Source: Chelonobacter sp006228105 (lineage in GTDB: Bacteria > Pseudomonadota > Gammaproteobacteria > Enterobacterales > Pasteurellaceae). Taken from it: a DNA stretch of 8,777 nt. The DNA lies in the NCBI RefSeq assembly GCF_006228105.1, contig NZ_VDHH01000127.1. One strand, written 5' to 3'. The notes beneath the pieces are model-generated. The model saw only the letters and a list, made by a program, of their open reading frames with translations. It was not told the DNA's origin and ran no database searches. A program made the translations under genes and the position numbers. Below are positions 1-4,976 of this stretch, piece by piece. Every line of letters starts with the position of its first letter. Position 1 is the stretch's first letter.

Positions 1-560
1 TGAGCTTTATCAACAGCGACGGCAAAGCACAGAACTTGTTTAGCGTTTCAGGTGATGAATATTACTCAATAGGAAAATATTCAAATTTAGCGGCAAAGTA
101 TAATCGAGAAAACAGTCAGTTTTTGACGAATATTCTTGTGCCGAAAGTGAAGAATAACCTTGTTTTTGAGGGTGTGAAAGACGGTGGTAATGCGCTTAGT
201 GAGGCAGCAAGAGCAGCGTTGGATTCACCGATAGAGACCACCAAAAATATGGTGAAAACAGTTGAACACACCCTATCGGACTGTTTAAAAAATCCGACGG
301 CTTGCGCAACAGAAAAATGGACGACCTTTGATAGTGCGTCAGGGGATTTACTCAGAACGCATTACAACCAAGCTGATGTTAATGCCCTGTACGGCAAAGA
401 TATGACAGCCGAAACCGCACTTGTGCCGTTAATCAGAGGCGGAACGGTGGCGGCGGAAGTGCTGCCGGTGGTAAAAGCCGGGTCAGTTGCGGTTAAATCA
501 GTCGATAATATGATATCACCTTTAGCAAAAGGTGTTGATGCGAATGAAAAGTTGCCTGTT
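1..560 (+). repeat. Direct repeat, copy 1 (pre-toxin stem, module 1)
   Basis: Position 1 corresponds to 1628 and position 560 to 2187, the same length with no net indel and scattered substitutions. Similarity ends after the codons for L-P-V, where toxin domains begin to differ. The repeat certainly extends upstream of the window. Confidence 0.9.
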
Positions 561-1055
561 ACTAATACGATAGTAAATTATCCACTAAAAGAACTATCAA
601 TTCGCGATGAAAAATTACTTTATGAGTTACCTACGGGACTTCAATTAGTAGAAGCTACAGATATATCATTTTCACAAGCAACAATATCTTATCAAAAAAG
701 AAATCAGCTATATAATTATGATTCTATAGTAAATAGTATGAAAAAAGATGGTTGGTATGGAACTCCTGTTGATGTTGTGAATATGCCAGACAAAGCCCCA
801 ACAAGTATGGATAATACTCGCATTTTAGCAGCTAGAGAGGCAGGTATTAAAATACAAGCTAATGTTCATAATTATAATGAAACTTTAACACTGGAAGAAT
901 CTATAAGGTTTAGAGTTAATGGAGTAACTCCAAAAACATGGGGGGAGGCTGTTGAGTTAAGAATACAAAGACAATCCTCATTAAGATATGTACCAATTGA
1001 CTGGTCTAATAAATTTCCATATGGGTCTATATATGATCCTAAAACTATTAAATAA
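3..1055 (+). CDS. C-terminal part of a CdiA/filamentous-haemagglutinin-type exoprotein with a ParB/Srx-like toxin domain (5' truncated by window)
   Basis: The reading frame is open from position 3 and its first residues match the stem of the second module, so the gene begins upstream; the TTG at 36 is not a real start. Residues 1-186 (window numbering) are the pre-toxin stem shared with 1628-2187. Residues from about 187 to 350 are a different, AT-rich domain. It contains DGWYG at 249-253 and M-D-N-T-R at 269-273 followed by an AAREAG helix. This arrangement resembles the substrate/phosphate-binding loop of the ParB/sulfiredoxin nuclease fold, which is used as a toxin tip in polymorphic toxin systems. 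Family knowledge suggests delivery by contact-dependent inhibition and nucleic-acid or nucleotide cleavage in the target cell; that is inference. No classic VENN motif is seen. Its immunity partner starts 12 bp downstream. This could be the active tail of a full-length exoprotein or another orphan tail; the window cannot tell. Confidence 0.8.
   Translation, partial: SFINSDGKAQNLFSVSGDEYYSIGKYSNLAAKYNRENSQFLTNILVPKVKNNLVFEGVKDGGNALSEAARAALDSPIETTKNMVKTVEHTLSDCLKNPTACATEKWTTFDSASGDLLRTHYNQADVNALYGKDMTAETALVPLIRGGTVAAEVLPVVKAGSVAVKSVDNMISPLAKGVDANEKLPVTNTIVNYPLKELSIRDEKLLYELPTGLQLVEATDISFSQATISYQKRNQLYNYDSIVNSMKKDGWYGTPVDVVNMPDKAPTSMDNTRILAAREAGIKIQANVHNYNETLTLEESIRFRVNGVTPKTWGEAVELRIQRQSSLRYVPIDWSNKFPYGSIYDPKTIK
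414..422 (-). other. DNA uptake signal core (Hin type)
   Basis: ACCGCACTT, the reverse complement of AAGTGCGGT. The matching site in module 2 (2041-2049) has two changes and is lost. Confidence 0.75.
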
Positions 1056-1060
1056 AGGGG
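1055..1060 (+). promoter_or_regulatory. Strong ribosome binding site of the first immunity gene
   Basis: AAGGGG overlaps the last base of the toxin stop codon and sits six bases before the ATG at 1067. This gives tight translational coupling of immunity to toxin and fixes the immunity start. Confidence 0.7.
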
Positions 1061-1066
1061 ATTCCA

Positions 1067-1426
1067 ATGAGAAATACATTTAAAATTTACCCTAATGATA
1101 AATTGCCTAAGCAATTTAAATTTCCTGATTATTATTTAAAACTATCTAGAAATCTAGATGATATAAATAAAATAGAATATTTCCCTTGGTGGTTTGAAGA
1201 TGCTGAAGATGATATTGATTCCTATATAAAAATCTTAAAAAGGTTGACTGGTGTAGATTATCTTATTTCTTTTGCAAGAAATGGAGATTGGGCTGCTTGT
1301 TTTAAAATAACAGACTTCTCTGGTGATCCAAGAGTATATGTGTATGACTTAGGTAATAAGAATAATAATTATGAATATAATGATTTTAACGATTGGCTGC
1401 AGAGTGAAATGAAAAATATTCTTTGA
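1067..1426 (+). CDS. SUKH (SMI1/KNR4)-like immunity protein
   Basis: This 119-residue acidic protein has no signal peptide or membrane segment, so it should be cytoplasmic. Residues 66-93 (LISFARNGDW, then AACF and G-D-P-R-V-Y) resemble the core of SUKH superfamily immunity proteins, where a small-residue/acidic turn is followed by a strand carrying GNP-V-x-x-x-D. The end, F-N-D-W-L (107-111), also fits that family. SUKH proteins are frequent immunity partners of nuclease toxins. The position supports this role: it follows the toxin stop by 11 bases, and an AAGGGG ribosome binding site at 1055-1060 lies six bases before the ATG. Its inferred job is to bind and block the toxin domain encoded just upstream in sibling cells. 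The family call rests on motif memory and is moderately sure; the immunity role is inferred mostly from context. Confidence 0.65.
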   Translation: MRNTFKIYPNDKLPKQFKFPDYYLKLSRNLDDINKIEYFPWWFEDAEDDIDSYIKILKRLTGVDYLISFARNGDWAACFKITDFSGDPRVYVYDLGNKNNNYEYNDFNDWLQSEMKNIL

Positions 1427-1461
1427 TTATTTGGAAGTTTTTTTCAGGGTTGAATTAATAT

Positions 1462-2613
1462 TTGATCTTTATATGTGAGGCAGAAGCGGAGCAGCGTTTG
1501 CTTGAGCGGGCGGCACAACGGGTGGATTATGCCTGGTCGAAGATGATAGACAGCCAAGATGCGGCGGCGGATAGTTTCCTGTCCTCGGCGTCGGCTATGA
1601 AAGGCGATGTGCCGTCCTCAAGTGCGGTGAGCTTTATCAACAGCGAAGGCAAAGCACAGAACTTGTTTAGTGCTTCAGGCGATGAATATTACTCAATAGG
1701 TAAGTATTCCGGCTTGGCGGCAGGTTATGATAAAGCTAATCAGCATGTGTTGACGAATACGTTAATACCGAAAATCAAAAACAATCTGATGTTCAAAAGT
1801 GCGGAAGACGGCGCGAGTGCGGTGACTGATGTTGCAAGAGCAGCGTTGGATTCGCCGATAGAGACCACAAAAAATGTGGTGAAAACGGTTGAACATAGCC
1901 TGTCAGACTGTTTAAAAAATCCGGCAACATGTGCAACAGAAAAATGGACGACCTTTGATACATCTTCGGGCGACTTACTGAGAACGCATTACAACCAGGC
2001 AGATGTTAATGCCCTGTACGGCAAAGATATGACTGCCGAAACCGTACTCGTGCCGTTGATGAGAGGCGGAACGGTGGCGACGGAAGTGCTGCCGGTGGTA
2101 AAAGCCGGGTCAGTTGCGGTTAAATCAATCGATAATATGCTATCACCTTTAGCGAAAGGTGTTAGTGCGAATGAAAGCTTGCCTGTTGTTGGGAAAATAA
2201 CGGATTACCCATTAACTGAGTTTAATCATCAAGCACATAATGCCGCAATCTATGAAGCGTTAAAATTAGATTTGAAAACTCAGCAAGCGGCTAATCATTT
2301 AATAGATAGCTTAAAGAATACAGGAAAATTGCCTGATAATTATGTTACTAAAAACTTTGCTAAGAAAGAATATCAGTGGAGTGAAGGTAAAGCTTTTAAG
2401 CAAGGGCAATTAGGTGGTGATATCTTCAATAACGATCTTAATTTATTGCCAAATTCCTCTGGAAGAACGTGGTATGAAGCTGATATAGGAATTGATCCTA
2501 ACATTAGTAGAAGTAAACAGCTAGGGACAAGATTATTATATTCTAATGATGGACTTTTATATATGACAACTGATCATTATAAAACTTTTAAGGAGCTGGG
2601 GAATTGGAAGTGA
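1462..2613 (+). CDS. Orphan CdiA-type C-terminus carrying a barnase-like ribonuclease toxin
   Basis: The open frame begins with a poor TTG at 1462; the nearest purine run (AGGG, 1446-1449) is too far away, so this is probably a displaced tail without its own start. Homology to exoprotein stem begins at about 1480 (AEAEQRLLERAAQR). The stem is shared with the fossil at 4811-4892, and from 1628 to 2187 with module 1. Residues from about 267 to 380 align closely with Bacillus barnase: LPDNYVTK, LGGDIF, SGRTW-x-EADI and TTDHY-x-TF are recognisable. The barnase residues K27, E73, R83, R87 and H102 correspond to K297, E339, R350, R357 and H372, so the general base, general acid and phosphate-binding residues are all present. 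The domain should be an active guanine-preferring RNase. Residues 351-356 are slightly longer than the matching barnase loop. Barstar follows, overlapping the stop. Confidence 0.88.
   Translation: MIFICEAEAEQRLLERAAQRVDYAWSKMIDSQDAAADSFLSSASAMKGDVPSSSAVSFINSEGKAQNLFSASGDEYYSIGKYSGLAAGYDKANQHVLTNTLIPKIKNNLMFKSAEDGASAVTDVARAALDSPIETTKNVVKTVEHSLSDCLKNPATCATEKWTTFDTSSGDLLRTHYNQADVNALYGKDMTAETVLVPLMRGGTVATEVLPVVKAGSVAVKSIDNMLSPLAKGVSANESLPVVGKITDYPLTEFNHQAHNAAIYEALKLDLKTQQAANHLIDSLKNTGKLPDNYVTKNFAKKEYQWSEGKAFKQGQLGGDIFNNDLNLLPNSSGRTWYEADIGIDPNISRSKQLGTRLLYSNDGLLYMTTDHYKTFKELGNWK
1480..1561 (+). repeat. Direct repeat shared with the fossil stem (copy A)
   Basis: It matches 4811-4892 at 81 of 82 positions by eye. 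It lies at the 5' joint of the second module: bases 1462-1479 have no counterpart in the fossil. Confidence 0.9.
1620..1628 (+). other. DNA uptake signal core (Hin type)
   Basis: Perfect AAGTGCGGT, in the stem of module 2 immediately before the 560-bp repeat. Confidence 0.75.
1628..2187 (+). repeat. Direct repeat, copy 2 (pre-toxin stem, module 2)
   Basis: Partner of 1-560. Such paired stems allow homologous recombination that would delete module 1 and place the barnase tail on the upstream exoprotein. Confidence 0.9.
2591..2606 (+). promoter_or_regulatory. Ribosome binding site and TTG start of the barstar gene
   Basis: AGGAG (2591-2595, preceded by A) lies eight bases before TTG at 2604, inside the 3' end of the toxin gene. 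This favours TTG over the GTG at 2610, which would be 14 bases away from the AGGAG but has GGGG (2598-2601) at eight bases. Confidence 0.55.
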
Positions 2614-2894
2614 TATTGAATGGTAATAATATTTTATCAGAGTCTGATTTTTATGATGAGTTGAAAAAAATCCATCCTGATTTTGGTTATTATTTTGGCA
2701 GAAATTTAAATGCCTTAAGGGATTATGTAGGGTTATTAGATGGATATACAATTAGGTGGGTTAACTATAAGTACTCTAAAGAAAAATTAAAGGATAATTT
2801 TGAGGTGATAATTAATATATTTCATGAATATAATGAGAATATTTTAAATAATGGTTTGAATAAAGATGGGATGATAAAATTGGTATTGTGCTAA
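2604..2894 (+). CDS. Barstar-family ribonuclease inhibitor (immunity protein)
   Basis: This 96-residue protein aligns with barstar along its length: an N-terminal strand V-I-L-N-G, the helix region YYFGRNLNALRD at 29-40, and an F-H-E at 73-75 matching barstar F-R-E. Barstar inserts helix 2 into the barnase active site; its key D39 is kept as D40 and E76 as E75. Two other contact positions differ: barstar D35 is N36 and W38 is R39, which suggests a retuned interface. The start is taken as TTG at 2604, ten bases inside the toxin gene, because it is eight bases after AGGAG and restores the usual M-x-V-I-x-N-G beginning. GTG at 2610 overlapping the toxin stop is the alternative. The overlap implies translational coupling. 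The protein should neutralise the RNase encoded by the upstream gene, and it may protect the cell even when that toxin is silent. Confidence 0.88.
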   Translation: MEVILNGNNILSESDFYDELKKIHPDFGYYFGRNLNALRDYVGLLDGYTIRWVNYKYSKEKLKDNFEVIINIFHEYNENILNNGLNKDGMIKLVLC

Positions 2895-3003
2895 TATATA
2901 ATCTGAATTAAAATTCATTTAATAAAGCACTTTTAATCAATGGCTTCAATATAGAATACTATTTATTGTTTATATAATCGCATTTATTTACTTATCGGAG
3001 ACG
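2895..3003 (+). promoter_or_regulatory. AT-rich spacer with a possible promoter for module 3
   Basis: This 109-bp spacer between the barstar gene and the nuclease gene contains no recognisable exoprotein stem. A perfect TATAAT lies at 2973-2978, but the hexamer 17 bases upstream (TATAGA, 2950-2955) matches only half of the -35 consensus. CGGAG at 2996-3000 is a close-set ribosome binding site for the ATG at 3004. In such AT-rich DNA a TATAAT can arise by chance. Confidence 0.25.
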
Positions 3004-3315
3004 ATGAAAAATATTTTAAGTAATTATGAAGCATTACCGAATGGGGATTATTTTGATATTGCTAGACAAGAAGTCATTAAAGGTCCAATAGATATTGATC
3101 ATGCCTATGGTTGGGAGTATCGACGTTTATCGTTAGCAGCTCATGAATTAAATTTTTCCCGGCAAGAGTTCAATGATTATGTGAATGCTAGACCGGAGAA
3201 TTTTAGGTTGGAAAATATGTCGATTAATCGTAGTCATGTGGATGAAATGCCGGGTAATGGATATCTAGATGATATTATTAGGGATATGAGAAAATTTAGA
3301 GAAACAGGAGAATAG
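3004..3315 (+). CDS. HNH/EndoVII-type (GH-E-like) nuclease toxin domain, lacking its exoprotein stem
   Basis: This 103-residue protein is small and soluble, with no signal sequence. Residues 28-41 (P-I-D-I-D-H-A-Y-G-W-E-Y-R-R), the helix S-R-Q-E-F (52-56), F-R-L-E (67-70) and N-R-S-H (75-78) follow the order of the GH-E class of predicted toxins in the HNH/Endonuclease VII superfamily: G-H, then x-E-Y-R-x-L, then N-R-S-H. The usual Gly before the first His appears to be Asp here (D32-H33). If the assignment is right, it is a metal-dependent DNase that normally forms the tip of a large secreted protein. Here only the tip remains, beginning with its own ATG. The next gene starts two bases after the stop, as expected for a toxin-immunity pair. 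Whether it is expressed alone, which would need immunity at once, or is a displaced tail fragment is unclear. Confidence 0.7.
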   Translation: MKNILSNYEALPNGDYFDIARQEVIKGPIDIDHAYGWEYRRLSLAAHELNFSRQEFNDYVNARPENFRLENMSINRSHVDEMPGNGYLDDIIRDMRKFRETGE

Positions 3316-3317
3316 TT

Positions 3318-3881
3318 ATGGCTAAAATAAGTAAAAAACAGTCATTTGAAGAAAGATATCAAGAACTTTATGAAAAAAGTTTTACTTTGCAAGCAACAGA
3401 AGCAAATGGAGATGGAGATTTAACGTTATTAAATAAACTTTTTTTTGAAGAAAAAAAGTTGGATATTTTGGAAAAAACACCAAAAGAAAAATGGAATTGG
3501 CTACACCGCTGCAACCTTTTATCTGCAGCACCTCTCAGCGTAGTTCAATTTTATATTGACCATGGTGTGGAGGTGAATGCCCAAGATATGTATGGTATGA
3601 CCCCGTTACATTACGCCATGCGCTCAAAAAATGCAGCAGCAGCGATTGCATTATTAAATGCTGGGGCTGATCCTAATATTCCTAATCGAGACGGGTTAAT
3701 ACCTTTATCAATGATAGGATATATACGTGAACATTTAGATGTTTTAGAACTTATGTTAAAAAATGGTGGAAATGTACATTATGAATATCAAAATGAAGGT
3801 TCAGTGTTGGAACGTTACAAACCTAGAGATAATGAAACAAGAAATATAGCGATCTATGACATGATGTTGAAATATCAATGA
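3318..3881 (+). CDS. Ankyrin-repeat immunity protein
   Basis: This 187-residue cytoplasmic protein has a charged N-terminal helical part (1-60) and about three ankyrin-type repeats: roughly 60-89, 90-123 (G-M-T-P-L-H-Y-A, then A-L-L-N-A-G-A-D-P-N) and 124-157 (R-D-G-L-I-P-L, then E-L-M-L-K-N-G-G-N-V). Ankyrin proteins are a known class of immunity partner for HNH-type toxins. The ATG follows the nuclease stop by two bases, and AGGAGA at 3306-3311 provides a well-spaced ribosome binding site inside the toxin gene. It is inferred to bind the nuclease domain. A diverged piece of a second such gene is at 4589-4669 (same A-x-P-N-I-P-N-x-D core), so ankyrin immunity has entered this locus at least twice. 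An 8-T tract and a 7-A tract lie near codons 41-47. Confidence 0.75.
   Translation: MAKISKKQSFEERYQELYEKSFTLQATEANGDGDLTLLNKLFFEEKKLDILEKTPKEKWNWLHRCNLLSAAPLSVVQFYIDHGVEVNAQDMYGMTPLHYAMRSKNAAAAIALLNAGADPNIPNRDGLIPLSMIGYIREHLDVLELMLKNGGNVHYEYQNEGSVLERYKPRDNETRNIAIYDMMLKYQ
3436..3460 (+). repeat. Perfect 10-bp inverted repeat made of T and A tracts inside the ankyrin gene
   Basis: Arms AACTTTTTTT (3436-3445) and AAAAAAAGTT (3451-3460) are exact reverse complements around a five-base loop. The T run is eight long. It encodes K-L-F-F-E-E-K-K-L and is in frame. It could slip during replication or form a weak hairpin, but it may simply reflect AT-rich coding. Confidence 0.7.
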
Positions 3882-3926
3882 TTAAAATCTTTAACTTATC
3901 TAAATAAATATTATTAATCGATATAA
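3882..3926 (+). other. Short AT-rich spacer
   Basis: It lies between the ankyrin gene and the exoprotein remnant. No hairpin-plus-T-run terminator and no recognisable coding remnant are seen; its boundary with the next segment is an abrupt rise in GC, marking a recombination joint near 3926. Confidence 0.5.
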
Positions 3927-4070
3927 GATGCGACAGCCGGAGGCAACCTAGGCAGAGGTTACGGCAATGGCGATGAACGCAGTTGGGTCAACAGCCATGT
4001 TGGTTTGCAAGAGAGCAACACGACGATAATCAGCGGCGGTGACACGAATATTGTCGGCGGTGTGTTTTGA
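3927..4070 (+). pseudogene. Remnant of the haemagglutinin-repeat region of a CdiA/FHA exoprotein
   Basis: A frame starting just after a TAA (3924-3926) reads D-A-T-A-G-G-N-L-G-R-G-Y-G-N-G-D-E-R, then S-W-V-N-S-H-V-G-L, then I-S-G-G-D-T-N-I-V-G-G, and stops at 4068-4070. This is the signature of the repeat region of filamentous haemagglutinin/CdiA proteins (W-V-N-S-H-V-G and S-G-G-D-T-x-I-x-G), which normally lies well N-terminal of the pre-toxin stem. It has no start codon and only 47 codons, so it is a fragment. The bulk of the repeat region, the stem and any toxin are missing between it and the next gene, which suggests a deletion that joined exoprotein interior to the end of a toxin gene or to noncoding DNA. 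Confidence 0.75.
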
Positions 4071-4077
4071 GAGGTGA

Positions 4078-4599
4078 ATGATGATAGAGGCAGGCTTTAG
4101 AGGTCCTTTGACTCTAGTTGCTATTTCTAATATTCCTAGAGTTGAAATGAATTACTTCTTCCATGATTTAATTAGATTTTTATTGATAAATTGTGATGTT
4201 AGACATAAGTTAATATCGGATAGATTATATAAAAGGTATTTGAAGCCTGACGAAATTAATGCTGCATATACTTTAATGAAAAAGTTGGAAAGTGATTTCC
4301 TAAAAAAAAATGAGTTAATAAAGGACTTATACTGCCGATATTTTAGAGCATTTTATGAAGTATGTGAGGAATTTTTTTTTCTACAAGAAAATTTTTGTTC
4401 GGATAAGTCTATAAGTAGAATTCAGGTTAGCATAGTTACAACGCCTTATCATATATTTGAAAAACTATTACCTAATAAATTCTATGATAATTTACCAGCA
4501 GAGGCTGAGCCATACTGGATGCAAACAATAAGTATGAAAGAATATGTTGAAAAATATTCAAAAGATCCTGAAGTATTAGAACTAGTAGAAAAATGGTAA
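4078..4599 (+). CDS. Unrecognised protein, probable orphan immunity gene
   Basis: I do not recognise this 173-residue protein. It is AT-rich like the other immunity genes, has no signal peptide or clear membrane helix, and is rich in aromatic and charged residues (for example C-E-E-F-F-F-L-Q near 98-105). GAGG at 4071-4074 fits the second ATG (4081) better than the first (4078). The gene follows an exoprotein remnant by seven bases and precedes a broken ankyrin gene, so by position it looks like an immunity gene whose toxin was deleted. It contains two nine-base homopolymers: A at 4302-4310 and T at 4372-4380. Homology to an ankyrin immunity gene begins at about 4589 in another frame, so the last four or five residues may come from the joint rather than from the original protein. 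A toxin or regulator role is not excluded. Confidence 0.55.
   Translation: MMIEAGFRGPLTLVAISNIPRVEMNYFFHDLIRFLLINCDVRHKLISDRLYKRYLKPDEINAAYTLMKKLESDFLKKNELIKDLYCRYFRAFYEVCEEFFFLQENFCSDKSISRIQVSIVTTPYHIFEKLLPNKFYDNLPAEAEPYWMQTISMKEYVEKYSKDPEVLELVEKW
4302..4310 (+). repeat. Nine-base A tract within the 173-residue gene
   Basis: Nine consecutive A encode part of L-K-K-N. A single-base slip would shift the frame and truncate the protein. Confidence 0.9.
4372..4380 (+). repeat. Nine-base T tract within the 173-residue gene
   Basis: Nine consecutive T encode F-F-F. With the A tract 62 bases upstream it makes this gene a candidate for slippage. Confidence 0.9.
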
Positions 4600-4669
4600 T
4601 TGGGCTATAGTGTTATTAAAAGTAGGCGCAAACCCAAATATTCCCAATAAAGATAACTTTATTCCGCTT
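4589..4669 (+). pseudogene. Fragment of a second ankyrin-repeat immunity gene
   Basis: The frame reads K-N-G-N-W-A-I-V-L-L-K-V-G-A-N-P-N-I-P-N, then K-D-N-F-I-P-L. It aligns without a gap to residues 104-130 of the intact ankyrin protein (K-N-A-A-A-A-I-A-L-L-N-A-G-A-D-P-N-I-P-N, then R-D-G-L-I-P-L). The bases differ at many positions, so this is a diverged relative rather than a recent copy. It overlaps the end of the preceding gene and runs in frame into exoprotein stem, so both ends are recombination joints. No start or stop of its own is present. Confidence 0.75.
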
Positions 4670-4687
4670 CGGGGCGGGGCAAGACGA

Positions 4688-4696
4688 ACCGCACTT
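4688..4696 (-). other. DNA uptake signal core (Hin type)
   Basis: ACCGCACTT within the fossil stem, close to the joint with the ankyrin fragment. Confidence 0.75.
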
Positions 4697-4810
4697 CATT
4701 CGATTGCAGGCGGCAATACCGACTGGTATAACCGCCAGTTGCATCCGAGTGAGTTGGATTGGATTCGGAATAATGCGGAAGCTTTTGCCAAAGAACAAGG
4801 CATTAGCGTG

Positions 4811-4892
4811 GCAGAAGCGGAGCAGCGTTTGCTTGAGCGAGCGGCACAACGGGTGGATTATGCCTGGTCGAAGATGATAGACAGCCAAGATG
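4811..4892 (+). repeat. Direct repeat shared with module 2 (copy B)
   Basis: Partner of 1480-1561; the only difference seen is an A in place of G in the codon following L-L-E. The near identity suggests a recent duplication or gene conversion. Confidence 0.9.
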
Positions 4893-4976
4893 GCGGATAG
4901 TTTCCTGTCCTCGGCTATGAAAGGCGATGAGTATTACTCTGACGATTAGCAATTGCGATGTGGAATAAAACATGAG

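Larger units (their letters stand above)
4670..4949 (+). pseudogene. Decayed copy of the CdiA/FHA pre-toxin stem
   Basis: In frame with the ankyrin fragment, it reads R-T-A-L-H-S-I-A-G-G, then Y-N-R-Q-L-H-P-S-E, then I-S-V-A-E-A-E-Q-R-L-L-E-R-A-A-Q-R. The Y-N-R-Q-L-H-P motif is typical of the segment before the toxin tip in these exoproteins. Positions 4811-4892 match 1480-1561 at all but one base. Then it decays: compared with the second module, five bases are missing near 4892 (frameshift, in-frame TAG at 4898-4900), six near 4914, and 75 between two GGCGATG copies (4923-4929). The shifted frame ends at TAG 4947-4949, at G-D-E-Y-Y-S. No toxin domain remains. This is the 3' boundary of the locus next to the core genome. 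Confidence 0.85.

Noticed and set aside
36..38. TTG as the start of the first exoprotein gene
   Set aside because: The frame is open to the window edge and its residues before this codon match the stem of the second module; there is no ribosome binding site.
872..1114. Minus-strand open frame across the first toxin-immunity junction
   Set aside because: It crosses two well-supported genes and has no recognisable content.
1..2187. Repeated blocks as a mobile element or CRISPR
   Set aside because: There is no transposase, terminal inverted repeat or short regular spacing; the repeats are coding stems of exoprotein tails.
2904..2917. TGAATT-AA-AATTCA palindrome as a terminator after barstar
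   Set aside because: The stem is entirely A/T except one pair per arm, the loop would be too small, and no T run follows.
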